A DNA stretch of 6,987 bases from Angelakisella sp. (GCA_022794295.1 JAAWEO010000110.1:1-6987); one strand, 5' to 3'; shown: positions 1 through 5,637, counted from the first letter of the stretch. Numbers and translations: made by a program. The notes: a model not told the origin generated them from the letters alone.

Positions 1-68
1 GGTGCAGGGCGGCAGGGGGTGCCTGGAGACAGAGCGCCATGTAGTTTGTCTGTCTTTTGCAAAAATCC

Positions 69-86
69 TGCCCCCAGGCGGGGGCA
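69..86 (-). terminator. Short GC hairpin, possible minus-strand terminator
   Basis: Perfect 7-bp inverted repeat TGCCCCC / GGGGGCA with a 4-base loop. Read on the minus strand it is followed after three bases by five T residues (positions 65-61), which is terminator-like. No minus-strand gene lies to its right before position 2972, so it may only stop antisense transcription or belong to the same 3' structure as the stronger hairpin at 92-119. Confidence 0.35.
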
Positions 87-91
87 CAGAG

Positions 92-123
92 AAGGGCACC
101 GCCGTATGGCGGTGCCCTTTGGT
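92..123 (+). terminator. Rho-independent terminator of an unseen upstream gene
   Basis: Perfect 12-bp stem AAGGGCACCGCC / GGCGGTGCCCTT (92-103, 108-119) with loop GTAT, running into a T-rich stretch (TTTGGTTTTC). This is a textbook intrinsic terminator for rightward transcription. The gene it ends lies mostly or wholly left of the window. One reading frame carries a stop codon at 42-44 that could be its end, but the 13 codons before it are too few to identify anything. Confidence 0.75.
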
Positions 124-251
124 TTTCTGGCCTGCATTTTAATGATCCAACTGTATGAGCTTCGGCCGCCACTGGGCGGCGAGGGATGGGCGTGGGTGAA
201 TTTTTAGGGGTGGAGGGGCGGAGGTTGGGCGGGGGAGTTGTTAGTCGTTTG

Positions 252-272
252 CTGTTTTGCGAGTGAAAACAG
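252..272. promoter_or_regulatory. Inverted repeat, operator-like
   Basis: Perfect 7-bp inverted repeat CTGTTTT (252-258) and AAAACAG (266-272) separated by 7 bases. The arm length and spacing fit a dimeric regulator site, but it lies about 110 bases upstream of the -35 box and could equally be chance. No specific regulator is recognised. Confidence 0.3.
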
Positions 273-318
273 GAGGATATGGGAGCATAAGGGAGGATAC
301 GGGAGGGTGCGTGGGGGG
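271..318 (+). repeat. 20-bp-period G-rich direct repeat, G-quadruplex-capable
   Basis: Two adjacent 20-base units begin at 271 and 291. The core GGAGGATAYGGGAG occurs at 272-285 and, nearly identically, at 292-305. The stretch carries G-tracts at 281-283, 291-293, 301-303, 305-307 and 313-318 with loops of 7, 7, 1 and 5 bases, which meets the usual G3-N1-7 rule for a G-quadruplex on the plus strand. Whether it is a protein-binding repeat, a G-quadruplex or both cannot be told from sequence. Confidence 0.55.
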
Positions 319-330
319 CAGCAGGTTCTT

Positions 331-382
331 GAAACACGGTTTTTCGGGGCGAAACCGGCTGAAAACGGTCTGGAAACGGCTT
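331..382 (+). repeat. Four GAAAC-type direct repeats next to the promoter
   Basis: Four related 10-12-base words start at 331 (GAAACACGGTTT), 351 (GAAACCGGCT), 361 (GAAAACGGTCT) and 373 (GAAACGGCTT). Their loose consensus is GAAAmCGGyT. Starts are 20, 10 and 12 bases apart, close to helical phasing, and the last copy touches the -35 box. That arrangement fits a cooperative regulator binding site, probably controlling the SPFH gene. The regulator is unknown. Confidence 0.5.
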
Positions 383-411
383 TGCTTTTTATAGGGCAGG
401 TGTGGTACACT
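382..411 (+). promoter_or_regulatory. Sigma-70-type promoter of the SPFH gene
   Basis: A -35 box TTGCTT (382-387) and a -10 box TACACT (406-411) are separated by 18 bases, with an extended -10 TG at 403-404. Transcription would begin near 418 and leave a leader of about 80 bases before the SPFH start codon. Confidence 0.6.
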
Positions 412-425
412 GGTAGCACAGAAAC

Positions 426-480
426 AGCCAAGGGTTCCCCCGCCGGGACCCGAGGCGGGCCGGGGCCTTCTACGAGGGCT
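426..480 (+). promoter_or_regulatory. Foldable 5' leader of the SPFH gene
   Basis: The leader can fold into one discontinuous long hairpin: AGCC 426-429 with GGCT 477-480, AAGG 430-433 with CCTT 466-469, CCCC 437-440 with GGGG 462-465, and CGCC 441-444 with GGCG 454-457 around a 9-base loop. It ends before the purine-rich ribosome binding region (AAGGA, 489-493), so it may stabilise the mRNA or tune translation. It matches no riboswitch class I recognise. Confidence 0.4.
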
Positions 481-499
481 CCTATGGAAAGGAAAGAGA

Positions 500-1399
500 A
501 TGAATATCAATTTTGGCGCACCCCAAGGCTCCAGGGCCCCCCAGGACAACATCCCCAAGTACCGGGACACAGGAAAGCGAGCGGGGCGCATGGCCCTTCT
601 TGTCGCAGCTGTGGTGCTGGTCGCGGCGGTGGGCTCCGCCTCCTTTACCATCATCAACGAGGGCTACATCGGGGTGAAGTACCAGTTCGGAAAGATCGTG
701 GACGACTCCCTTTCTGCCGGGCTGAATTTTAAGATCCCCTTTGTCCAGACCATTCGCCAGGTGGATATCCGGGAGCAGATGTACCAGATGGACGCCAACG
801 CCTACACCAAGGACACCCAGACGGTGGAGGGCATCCAGACCAAGCTGAACTACGTTTATGACCGCGGGGAGCTCTCCAACATCATCCGGAACATCGGGAT
901 CAACAATGTGGAATCCAAGCTTTTGATCCCCCAGATGCAGTCCATTGTGAAGAACGAAATCGGCCAGTACAAGGCGGAGGACCTGGTGCAGAACCGCACC
1001 ATTGTTCAGGAAAGCATCGAGGAAAAGCTCCGGGAAAGCCTGGGCCAGAGCGGCATCATTGTCGTCTCCTTCGCCATTGAGAACCTGGACTTTGAGGATG
1101 GCTTCGAGGAGGCCATCCGGGCCAAGGTGGTGGCGGAGCAGGAGGCCCTGAAGATGCAGAACAAGACCAAGGAGAAGGAGGAGCTGGCCCGGCAGACGGT
1201 GATCGAGGCCCAGGCGGAGGCGGAAAGCCAGAAGATCCGGGCCGATGCCGAGGCCTACGCCATTGAGGCCATCCAGAAGCAGCTCCAGCAAAGCCCCGAA
1301 TACATCGAGCTCCAGCGGGTGCAGAAGTGGGATGGCAAGTATCCCCAGGTAATGGGAAACAGCGTCAACCCCTTCGTATCCATCGGCGGCCAGGAGTAA
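500..1399 (+). CDS. Prohibitin/SPFH (band 7) family membrane protein
   Basis: Membrane-anchored SPFH scaffold protein of 299 residues, the usual length for bacterial prohibitin homologues. Family members form oligomeric rings or domains on the membrane and often modulate membrane proteases such as FtsH. A charged N-terminal tail (1-30) precedes one hydrophobic segment (31-52), which begins MALLVAAVVLV. The SPFH domain follows (about 54-205), starting INEGYIGVKYQFGKIVDD. An alanine/glutamate-rich coiled coil (about 208-265, with AEAESQKIRADAEA) leads into a C-terminal QRVQKWDGKYPQV, close to the WDG-(K)-LP-V ending of prohibitins. The start at 500 has a purine-rich Shine-Dalgarno (AAGGA, 489-493). 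An alternative ATG at 484 opens a different frame with no family match. The gene is monocistronic, with its own promoter and terminator. No FtsH, NfeD or other SPFH partner is adjacent. The family call is firm; the cellular role is inferred. Confidence 0.93.
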   Translation: MNINFGAPQGSRAPQDNIPKYRDTGKRAGRMALLVAAVVLVAAVGSASFTIINEGYIGVKYQFGKIVDDSLSAGLNFKIPFVQTIRQVDIREQMYQMDANAYTKDTQTVEGIQTKLNYVYDRGELSNIIRNIGINNVESKLLIPQMQSIVKNEIGQYKAEDLVQNRTIVQESIEEKLRESLGQSGIIVVSFAIENLDFEDGFEEAIRAKVVAEQEALKMQNKTKEKEELARQTVIEAQAEAESQKIRADAEAYAIEAIQKQLQQSPEYIELQRVQKWDGKYPQVMGNSVNPFVSIGGQE

Positions 1400-1412
1400 C
1401 CGGTTTTCCGGT
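1399..1412 (+). other. Small hairpin just after the SPFH stop codon
   Basis: 5-bp perfect stem ACCGG / CCGGT with a TTTT loop. It begins on the last base of the stop codon. It probably acts only as part of the 3' end ahead of the stronger terminator. Confidence 0.35.
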
Positions 1413-1425
1413 CCCCTGACACGCC

Positions 1426-1466
1426 AAGGGAGGGATGGCTCAGCCATCCCTCCCTTGTTGCGTTTT
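1426..1466 (+). terminator. Rho-independent terminator after the SPFH gene
   Basis: Perfect 14-bp stem AAGGGAGGGATGGC (1426-1439) / GCCATCCCTCCCTT (1443-1456) with a 3-base loop, followed by the T-rich TTGTTGCGTTTT. It separates the SPFH transcript from the downstream cysteine synthase gene, which therefore needs its own promoter. Confidence 0.78.
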
Positions 1467-1473
1467 ACGAGCA

Positions 1474-1517
1474 GTCCGGGGACAGGGCAGAGCTTTCCCC
1501 TCTGGACAACTTTCCCC
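1474..1517 (+). promoter_or_regulatory. Inverted and direct repeats upstream of the cysteine synthase gene
   Basis: GTCC-GGGG (1474-1481) can pair with CCCC (1497-1500) and GGAC (1504-1507), leaving a 3-base bulge. The word CTTTCCCC occurs twice, at 1493-1500 and 1510-1517, 17 bases apart, just upstream of the likely -10 box. These could be operator sites. No match to a known sulfur regulator site or to an S-box or T-box leader is seen. Confidence 0.3.
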
Positions 1518-1539
1518 AAAGGCCTCCCGGCGATAGAAT
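1511..1539 (+). promoter_or_regulatory. Possible promoter of the cysteine synthase gene
   Basis: A good -10 box TAGAAT (1534-1539) lies 17 bases after a poor -35 match (TTTCCC, 1511-1516). A promoter is expected here because a strong terminator stands between this gene and the previous one. The weak -35 suggests either an activator or a different start point. Confidence 0.35.
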
Positions 1540-1570
1540 GAAATAAAGGCAAACAGGAGGCTGCTTCTTT

Positions 1571-2515
1571 ATGATCTACGAAAATATTTTGCAGGCCATG
1601 GGCCACACCCCCCTGATCCGCCTGGGGCGGATGGTCCCCGGCCCGGACTGTGCAGAGGTCCTGGTGAAATTCGAGGGGATGAACGTGGGGGGCTCTGTGA
1701 AAACCCGCACCGCCTACGGCATGATCCGGCAGGCGGAGCGGGACGGGCTGCTCCACCGGGACAGCGTTATTGTGGAATCCACCAGCGGCAACCAGGGTAT
1801 CGGTCTGGCCCTGATCGGGGCAGTGCGGGGCTACCGCACCGTTATTATCATGCCCGACTCGGTCAGCGAGGAACGGCGCAAGCTGGTGCACCATTACGGC
1901 GCCGAGGTGGTGCTGATCCATGACGCCGGGGATATTGGGGACTGCATTGCCCGGTGTCTGGAAACCGCACAGGAAATGGCCGCCGCCGACCCCAACGTCT
2001 ACCTCCCCCAGCAGTTTCTCAACCCCGCCAACCCCTCTGTCCACCGGCAGCAGACCGGCGTGGAGATCCTGGAGGATGCAGGAGGGCCCATCCACGGCTT
2101 CTGCTCCGGCATTGGCACCGGGGGCACCCTCACCGGCATCGGCCAGGTGCTCCGGGCGGAGAATCCCTCTATTACCATCTGGGCGGTGGAGCCGGAACAG
2201 GCCGCCATCCTTTCCGGGGGGAGGGTGGGCACCCACCTGCAAATGGGCATCGGGGATGGCCTCATTCCAGAGAACCTGGACCAGACTGTCTATGACCAGG
2301 TGGTCACCGTCACCGACCAGGAGGCCATTGCAGCGGCCCGGGATCTGGCCCGGCTGGAGGGGATCCTTTGCGGCATCACCGGTGGAAGCAACGCCGCCGC
2401 GGCCCTGCGCATGGCCCGGGAGCTGGGCCCCGGCAAACGGGTGGTGACCATTTTGCCCGACACCGGAGAACGCTACTTCTCCACCCCACTCTATTCCACC
2501 CCTACCCGGCGCTAA
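1571..2515 (+). CDS. cysK: Cysteine synthase family PLP enzyme (O-acetylserine sulfhydrylase-like)
   Basis: Fold type II PLP enzyme of 314 residues, the normal length for CysK/CysM. The family makes L-cysteine from O-acetylserine (or another activated serine) and sulfide in the cytosol. The PLP-binding lysine is K44 in GGSVKTR. The substrate/asparagine loop is TSGNQG (71-76), the glycine-rich phosphate-binding loop GTGGTLTG (182-189), and the C-terminal PDTGERYFST (296-305) matches the CysK ending. NPANPSVHRQQTG (151-163) is also family-typical. Two departures from classical CysK are visible: KTR instead of KDR after the lysine, and Q75 where TSGNTG usually has T. The exact sulfur donor or activated serine is therefore less certain than the family. 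The start is supported by AGGAGG at 1555-1560, 10 bases upstream. No cysE, sulfate assimilation or cystathionine genes are adjacent. The gene symbol is a best match; a CysM-like or other beta-replacement enzyme is possible. Confidence 0.88.
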   Translation: MIYENILQAMGHTPLIRLGRMVPGPDCAEVLVKFEGMNVGGSVKTRTAYGMIRQAERDGLLHRDSVIVESTSGNQGIGLALIGAVRGYRTVIIMPDSVSEERRKLVHHYGAEVVLIHDAGDIGDCIARCLETAQEMAAADPNVYLPQQFLNPANPSVHRQQTGVEILEDAGGPIHGFCSGIGTGGTLTGIGQVLRAENPSITIWAVEPEQAAILSGGRVGTHLQMGIGDGLIPENLDQTVYDQVVTVTDQEAIAAARDLARLEGILCGITGGSNAAAALRMARELGPGKRVVTILPDTGERYFSTPLYSTPTRR

Positions 2516-2521
2516 CGCGCC
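2508..2521 (+). other. Small hairpin carrying the cysteine synthase stop codon in its loop
   Basis: 5-bp perfect stem GGCGC (2508-2512) / GCGCC (2517-2521) with loop TAAC, so the TAA stop (2513-2515) sits in the loop. It is too weak to be a terminator alone and has no T-tract. Confidence 0.35.
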
Positions 2522-2572
2522 TTAACGGTGTGCAGTGTCTTAACTTGTGCCTGGAGTCTTAACGAGCACAAG
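2521..2572. repeat. Three CTTAAC direct repeats with an overlapping inverted repeat
   Basis: CTTAAC recurs at 2521, 2539 and 2558 (spacing 18 and 19) with partly similar sequence between the copies, such as GTGTGCAGTGT and TGTGCCTGGAGT. An inverted repeat CTTGTGC (2544-2550) / GCACAAG (2566-2572) encloses the third copy. It lies just past the cysteine synthase gene. It may be a degenerate tandem repeat; no function is evident. Confidence 0.4.
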
Positions 2573-2685
2573 GCAGGACGATTCCCCAGCCTTTGACGGG
2601 CTGGATGGGGGTAACACCTGTCAGCCCAAGTCCCCAGGCACAACCTTTCGCCCTGCACACGCTCCCGTAGGGTCTAAAGTTTAGG
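2573..2685. other. Convergent intergenic spacer, no gene seen
   Basis: Between the CTTAAC repeats and the main hairpin array. It contains a 6-bp hairpin CCAGCC (2586-2591) / GGCTGG (2599-2604), a longer-range GGGCT (2598-2602) / AGCCC (2632-2636) pairing, and CTAAA-G-TTTAG near 2675. Open frames across it have no start signal or recognisable protein. Confidence 0.4.
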
Positions 2686-2893
2686 GCCGCCCTTTTCAAA
2701 GGGCGGCAGGTCCAGGGCGGCGCCCTGGTCGCTCCCCGCAGGGAGCGAAACGCCCCCCGTTCCTTACCGGAGGGCGCATTTTTCTTTGCTCCTTTCTTTT
2801 TGAAAGAAAAAAAGAAAGGAGAAGCCTGCTCGCCCCCCACCCAGCTTCCCTGCAAATACACCCCAGTGGGGTGTTTTGCAATAACAGCCCCCC

Positions 2894-2928
2894 TCGAATG
2901 GACCGGCCCATAAGGCCGGTCCATTCGA
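2894..2928. repeat. 15-bp perfect palindrome with 5-base loop
   Basis: TCGAATGGACCGGCC (2894-2908) pairs perfectly with GGCCGGTCCATTCGA (2914-2928) around CATAA. It is the longest uninterrupted stem in the window. Neither strand has a T-tract directly after it, so it is not a standard intrinsic terminator. It may be a structured-DNA site or a transcript-stabilising stem. Confidence 0.7.
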
Positions 2929-2955
2929 CCCTCTAAAGGCCGCCCCCAGGCGGCC
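2929..2955 (-). terminator. Possible terminator of rarA
   Basis: The first hairpin met by leftward transcription after the rarA stop: perfect 7-bp stem GGCCGCC / GGCGGCC with loop TGGG on the minus strand, starting 16 bases past the stop. It is followed by TTTAGAGGG. The U-run is short, so termination may be weak and helped by the hairpins further left. Confidence 0.45.
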
Positions 2956-2971
2956 CAGCCCATCAGCCCCC

Positions 2972-4243
2972 CTACCCCCTGCCCCTGACCGCCTCCCAGT
3001 AAGCCCGGGCCGCCTGCTCTGTCTTGTTCTCCCCGTAGCGGTAGTAGACCGTCCCCACCAGGCTGTCCGGCAGGTACTGCTGTTCCACCCAGTGGCCTGG
3101 GAAATCGTGGGGATACCGGTAGAACTGCCCTTTTACTGCCGCATCCGCCCCGTCAAAGTGCTTGTTCTGAAGGCACCGGGGCACCGGCCCCGTCCTCCCC
3201 CTTTGGATGTCGGCCATAGCGGCCTCGATCCCGGCGCAGGCGGAGTTGGACTTGGGGGCTGTGGCCATGAGCACCACCGCCTCTCCCAGGGGGATCTTGG
3301 CCTCCGGCAGACCCAGCTGGAGGGCAGAATCCACACAGGCCTTTACCACCGCCATGGCAAGGGGGTAGGCCAGACCCACATCCTCTGCGGCAATGACCAG
3401 CAGCCGCCGGCAGGGGGAAAGCAGGTCCCCTGCCTCCAGCAGCCGCCCCAGGTAGTGGAGACCCGCGTCGGGGTCGCTGCCCCGGATGGACTTTTGCAGG
3501 GCCGAAAGAAGGTCGTAGTGCTCGTCCCCTTCCCGGTCGTACCGCATGGCGCTGCGCTGGGAAACGGCCCTGGCGTCCTCCAGGGTCAGGCGGTTTTTCC
3601 CCGCCCCCTCCCGGGCGGCAGCCCCCAGCCAGGTGAGCTCCAGGGCGTTTACCGCCTTGCGCACATCCCCGCCGCAGGCGGCGGCAATATGGGAAAGGAC
3701 CCCTTCCTCGGCGGTGATCTCCGGGGTCTCCTCCCGCAGGAGCTCCAGCGCCCGGGAAAGGCTCTTTTCGATCTCCCCGGCGGAGACCGTCTTAAACTCA
3801 AAGACGGTGCTGCGGCTGAGGATGGCGTTGTAAACATAGAAGTAGGGGTTTTCGGTGGTGGAGGCAATAAGGGTAATGGACCCGTCTTCTATAAACTCCA
3901 GCAGGGTCTGCTGCTGCTTTTTGTTCAGGTACTGGATCTCGTCCAGGTAGAGAAGCACCCCGTCCAGGGCGTCAAACCCGTCCCGCCCGGCGATGATGGC
4001 CTTAATATCCCCGGTGGAGGCGGTGGTCCCGTTGAGCCGCTCCAGCTTTTTGCCCGCGGCGGCAGCGATGATCCGGGCGGCGGTGGTCTTTCCCACTCCG
4101 GAGGGGCCGTAAAAGATCATGTTGGGGATGTTTCCGCCCCGGGCGATGCGCCGGAGGAGGGCCCCCTCCCCCAAAAGGTGCTCCTGCCCCACCATTTCCT
4201 CCAGGGTGCGGGGACGGACACGGTCGGCCAGCGGTGTGGACAT
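2972..4243 (-). CDS. rarA: Replication-associated recombination protein A (RarA/MgsA AAA+ ATPase)
   Basis: Clamp-loader-related AAA+ ATPase that acts at stalled or gapped replication forks in bacteria and works as a tetramer in the family. It has 423 residues, normal length. The N-terminus RPRTLEEMVGQEHLLG (10-25) is the family signature. Walker A is GPSGVGKTT (46-54), Walker B LLYLDEIQ (97-104), sensor 1 STTENP (128-133), the likely arginine finger R144 in LSRS, and sensor 2 GGDVRKAVNALE (191-202). The C-terminal tetramerisation region carries YRYPHDFPGHWVEQQYLPD (376-393 region), diagnostic of RarA over RuvB or DnaX. DEIQYLNKKQQQ replaces the common DEIHRFNKAQQD, as in clostridial RarA. The ATG at 4243 is preceded by AGGAG (4251-4255), 7 bases away. 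It lies 78 bases downstream of glyA in the same direction, with a hairpin between, so it is probably expressed by read-through or from an undetected promoter. Confidence 0.95.
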   Translation of the reverse strand: MSTPLADRVRPRTLEEMVGQEHLLGEGALLRRIARGGNIPNMIFYGPSGVGKTTAARIIAAAAGKKLERLNGTTASTGDIKAIIAGRDGFDALDGVLLYLDEIQYLNKKQQQTLLEFIEDGSITLIASTTENPYFYVYNAILSRSTVFEFKTVSAGEIEKSLSRALELLREETPEITAEEGVLSHIAAACGGDVRKAVNALELTWLGAAAREGAGKNRLTLEDARAVSQRSAMRYDREGDEHYDLLSALQKSIRGSDPDAGLHYLGRLLEAGDLLSPCRRLLVIAAEDVGLAYPLAMAVVKACVDSALQLGLPEAKIPLGEAVVLMATAPKSNSACAGIEAAMADIQRGRTGPVPRCLQNKHFDGADAAVKGQFYRYPHDFPGHWVEQQYLPDSLVGTVYYRYGENKTEQAARAYWEAVRGRG

Positions 4244-4262
4244 GGCGCCTCTCCTTTCCTTT

Positions 4263-4296
4263 GAAAAGCCCGCCCCCGGGGTTCGGGAAGCGGGCT
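4263..4296 (-). terminator. Hairpin with T-tract between glyA and rarA
   Basis: On the minus strand AGCCCGC (4296-4290) pairs with GCGGGCT (4273-4267), with a C/G-rich interior able to add pairs, followed by TTTTC. It fits an intrinsic terminator for glyA. Because it ends only about 12 bases before the rarA ribosome binding site, it could also act as a partial terminator that sets rarA dosage relative to glyA. Confidence 0.6.
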
Positions 4297-4321
4297 GTTG
4301 TCTATCTTCTTCGGTGATGGA

Positions 4322-5575
4322 TCACTGGTACAGGGGGTACCGGGCACAGAGGGCGTTCACCTGCTCCCGGATGCTCTCCGCCCGGGCATCAAAGTCCCGA
4401 ACGCTGTCAGCGATGCAGGCGGCAATGCTCTCCATGTCCGCCTCCACAAGGCCCCGGGTGGTAATGGCAGGGGTGCCTACCCGCAGGCCGCTGGTGGTAA
4501 AGGGCTTCTCCGGGTCGTTGGGGATGGCGTTTTTGTTGGCGGTAATATACACCTCGTCCAGGCGGCGCTCCAGCTCCTTGCCGGTAACCCCGGTGCCCCG
4601 GAGGTCCAGAAGCATCATATGGTTGTCAGTGCCCCCGGAGACCAGGTTCAGCCCCCGGTCCAGAAGGCCCTGGGCCAGGGCGGCGGCGTTCTTCACGATC
4701 TGCTCCTGGTAGGCCTTAAACTCCGGCCGGAGGGCCTCACCGAAGCAAACCGCCTTGGCGGCGATGATGTGCTCCAACGGCCCGCCCTGGCTGCCGGGGA
4801 AGATGGCCTTGTCAATGACCTTGGCGTACTCCTCCTTGCAGAGGATCATACCGCCCCGGGGACCCCGGAGGGTCTTGTGGGTGGTGGTGGTGACAATGTC
4901 GGCGTAGGGGACAGGGCTCATGTGGCAGCCCGCCGCCACCAGACCGGCGATGTGGGCCATATCCACCATAAAGAGGGCCCCCACCTCGCGGGCGATCTCC
5001 CCAATGGTTTTAAAATCGATCTCCCGGGGATAGGCAGAGGCCCCGGCCACGATCATCTTGGGCTTCACTTCCCTGGCCTGGGCCCGGAGGGCGTCGTAGT
5101 CGATGCGGCCGGTCTCCGGGGAAACGCCGTAGGGGACAAAGTTGTACAGCTTGCCGGACATATTCACCGGGCTGCCGTGGGTCAGGTGCCCGCCCTCGGC
5201 CAGGCTCATGCCCATAATGGTGTCCCCGGTCTCCAGCAGACCAAAATAGACCGCCAGGTTGGCCTGGGCGCCGGAGTGGGGCTGGACGTTGGCGTGCTGG
5301 GCGCCGAACAGCCTTTTGGCCCGCTCCCGGGCAAGGTCCTCCACCTCGTCCACATTGACGCAGCCGCCATAGTAGCGCTTGCCGGGATAGCCCTCGGCGT
5401 ACTTGTTGGTCAGGACGGTGCCCATAGCAGCCAGAACGGCTGGGGAGACAATGTTCTCCGAGGCAATGAGCTCCAGGTTGCGGCGCTGGCGGGCCAGCTC
5501 CCGGTCCATGGCGGCGGCGACCTCCGGGTCGGTTTGGGCGACAAACCCAATGGTATCCATCATATTTCGAAACAT
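4322..5575 (-). CDS. glyA: Serine hydroxymethyltransferase
   Basis: Cytosolic PLP enzyme (fold type I) that interconverts serine plus tetrahydrofolate with glycine plus 5,10-methylene-tetrahydrofolate, the main source of one-carbon units. It has 417 residues, standard length. Visible signatures: ELIASENIVSPAV (35-47), NKYAEGYPGKRYYGGC (57-72), SLAEGGHLTHG (124-134), VDMAHIAGLVA (204-214), the PLP-binding lysine K234 in TTTTHKTLRGPRGG (229-242), GSQGGPLEH (261-269) and GLRVGTPAITTRG (363-375). All expected catalytic motifs are intact. The ATG at 5575 has AAAGGA (5585-5590) 9 bases upstream; ATGs a few codons inside have no better signal. The gene has its own strong promoter. The leader is only about 25 bases, so no glycine or tetrahydrofolate riboswitch is present. 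Confidence 0.98.
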   Translation of the reverse strand: MFRNMMDTIGFVAQTDPEVAAAMDRELARQRRNLELIASENIVSPAVLAAMGTVLTNKYAEGYPGKRYYGGCVNVDEVEDLARERAKRLFGAQHANVQPHSGAQANLAVYFGLLETGDTIMGMSLAEGGHLTHGSPVNMSGKLYNFVPYGVSPETGRIDYDALRAQAREVKPKMIVAGASAYPREIDFKTIGEIAREVGALFMVDMAHIAGLVAAGCHMSPVPYADIVTTTTHKTLRGPRGGMILCKEEYAKVIDKAIFPGSQGGPLEHIIAAKAVCFGEALRPEFKAYQEQIVKNAAALAQGLLDRGLNLVSGGTDNHMMLLDLRGTGVTGKELERRLDEVYITANKNAIPNDPEKPFTTSGLRVGTPAITTRGLVEADMESIAACIADSVRDFDARAESIREQVNALCARYPLYQ

Positions 5576-5607
5576 GGCGGTCGATCCTTTCTGAAAGTAG
5601 TGTTTTT

Positions 5608-5637
5608 ATTATACTACGGTCAAGGCCATTCTTGCAA
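5608..5637 (-). promoter_or_regulatory. Strong sigma-70-type promoter of glyA
   Basis: On the minus strand, TTGCAA (5637-5632) and a consensus TATAAT (5613-5608) are 18 bases apart. Transcription should start near 5601, giving a leader of about 25 bases before the glyA start codon. It is the best promoter match in the window and isolates glyA from the upstream LRR gene. Confidence 0.8.

Larger units (their letters stand above)
124..381. other. Non-coding upstream region of the SPFH gene
   Basis: No convincing gene is seen between the terminator and the SPFH promoter. The short open frames here run through hairpins and lack ribosome binding sites. The stretch holds a 6-bp hairpin GCCGCC/GGCGGC (165-180), several G-tracts (183-235), an inverted repeat (252-272), a 20-bp-period G-rich direct repeat (271-310) and four GAAAC-type repeats (331-382). 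It is far larger and more patterned than a simple promoter needs. Confidence 0.6.
2686..2955. repeat. Dense array of inverted repeats between convergent genes
   Basis: Successive near-contiguous hairpins are seen. 2686-2707: GCCGCCCTT/AAGGGCGGC. 2712-2728: CCAGGGC/GCCCTGG, 3-base loop. 2729-2748: TCGCTCCC/GGGAGCGA, loop CGCA. 2751-2776: imperfect CGCCC/GGGCG. 2789-2821: 13-bp CTCCTTTCTTTTT stem. 2851-2880: 13 bp with one bulged T. 2894-2928: perfect 15-bp stem. 2938-2955: GGCCGCC/GGCGGCC, loop CCCA. No protein is credible here. Some of these can terminate cysK or rarA, but the number far exceeds that need. The mosaic looks like a repeated intergenic element of the genome; mobility is an inference. 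Confidence 0.7.

Noticed and set aside
19..207. 62-codon open frame at the left edge
   Set aside because: Runs through two hairpins including a clear terminator, with no ribosome binding site.
484..732. ATG at 484 as an alternative start overlapping the SPFH gene
   Set aside because: Opens a different frame giving an arginine/glycine-rich product with no family match; the 500 start gives a full SPFH protein.
1400..1570. S-box (SAM) or T-box leader ahead of the cysteine synthase gene
   Set aside because: No conserved T-box or S-box core is seen, and the main hairpin is a plain terminator of the preceding gene.
482..2242. 586-codon open frame on the minus strand opposite the SPFH and cysteine synthase genes
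   Set aside because: It spans two well-supported genes and their intergenic region, lacks any family motif, and is explained by GC-rich third positions suppressing antisense stops.
2559..2963. Minus-strand open frame through the hairpin array (134 codons)
   Set aside because: Its sequence merely translates the hairpins (runs of F and K from the T/A stem); no start signal or protein character.
3092..4264. 390-codon open frame on the plus strand opposite rarA
   Set aside because: Mirror of rarA codons; glycine/proline-rich with no recognisable motif.
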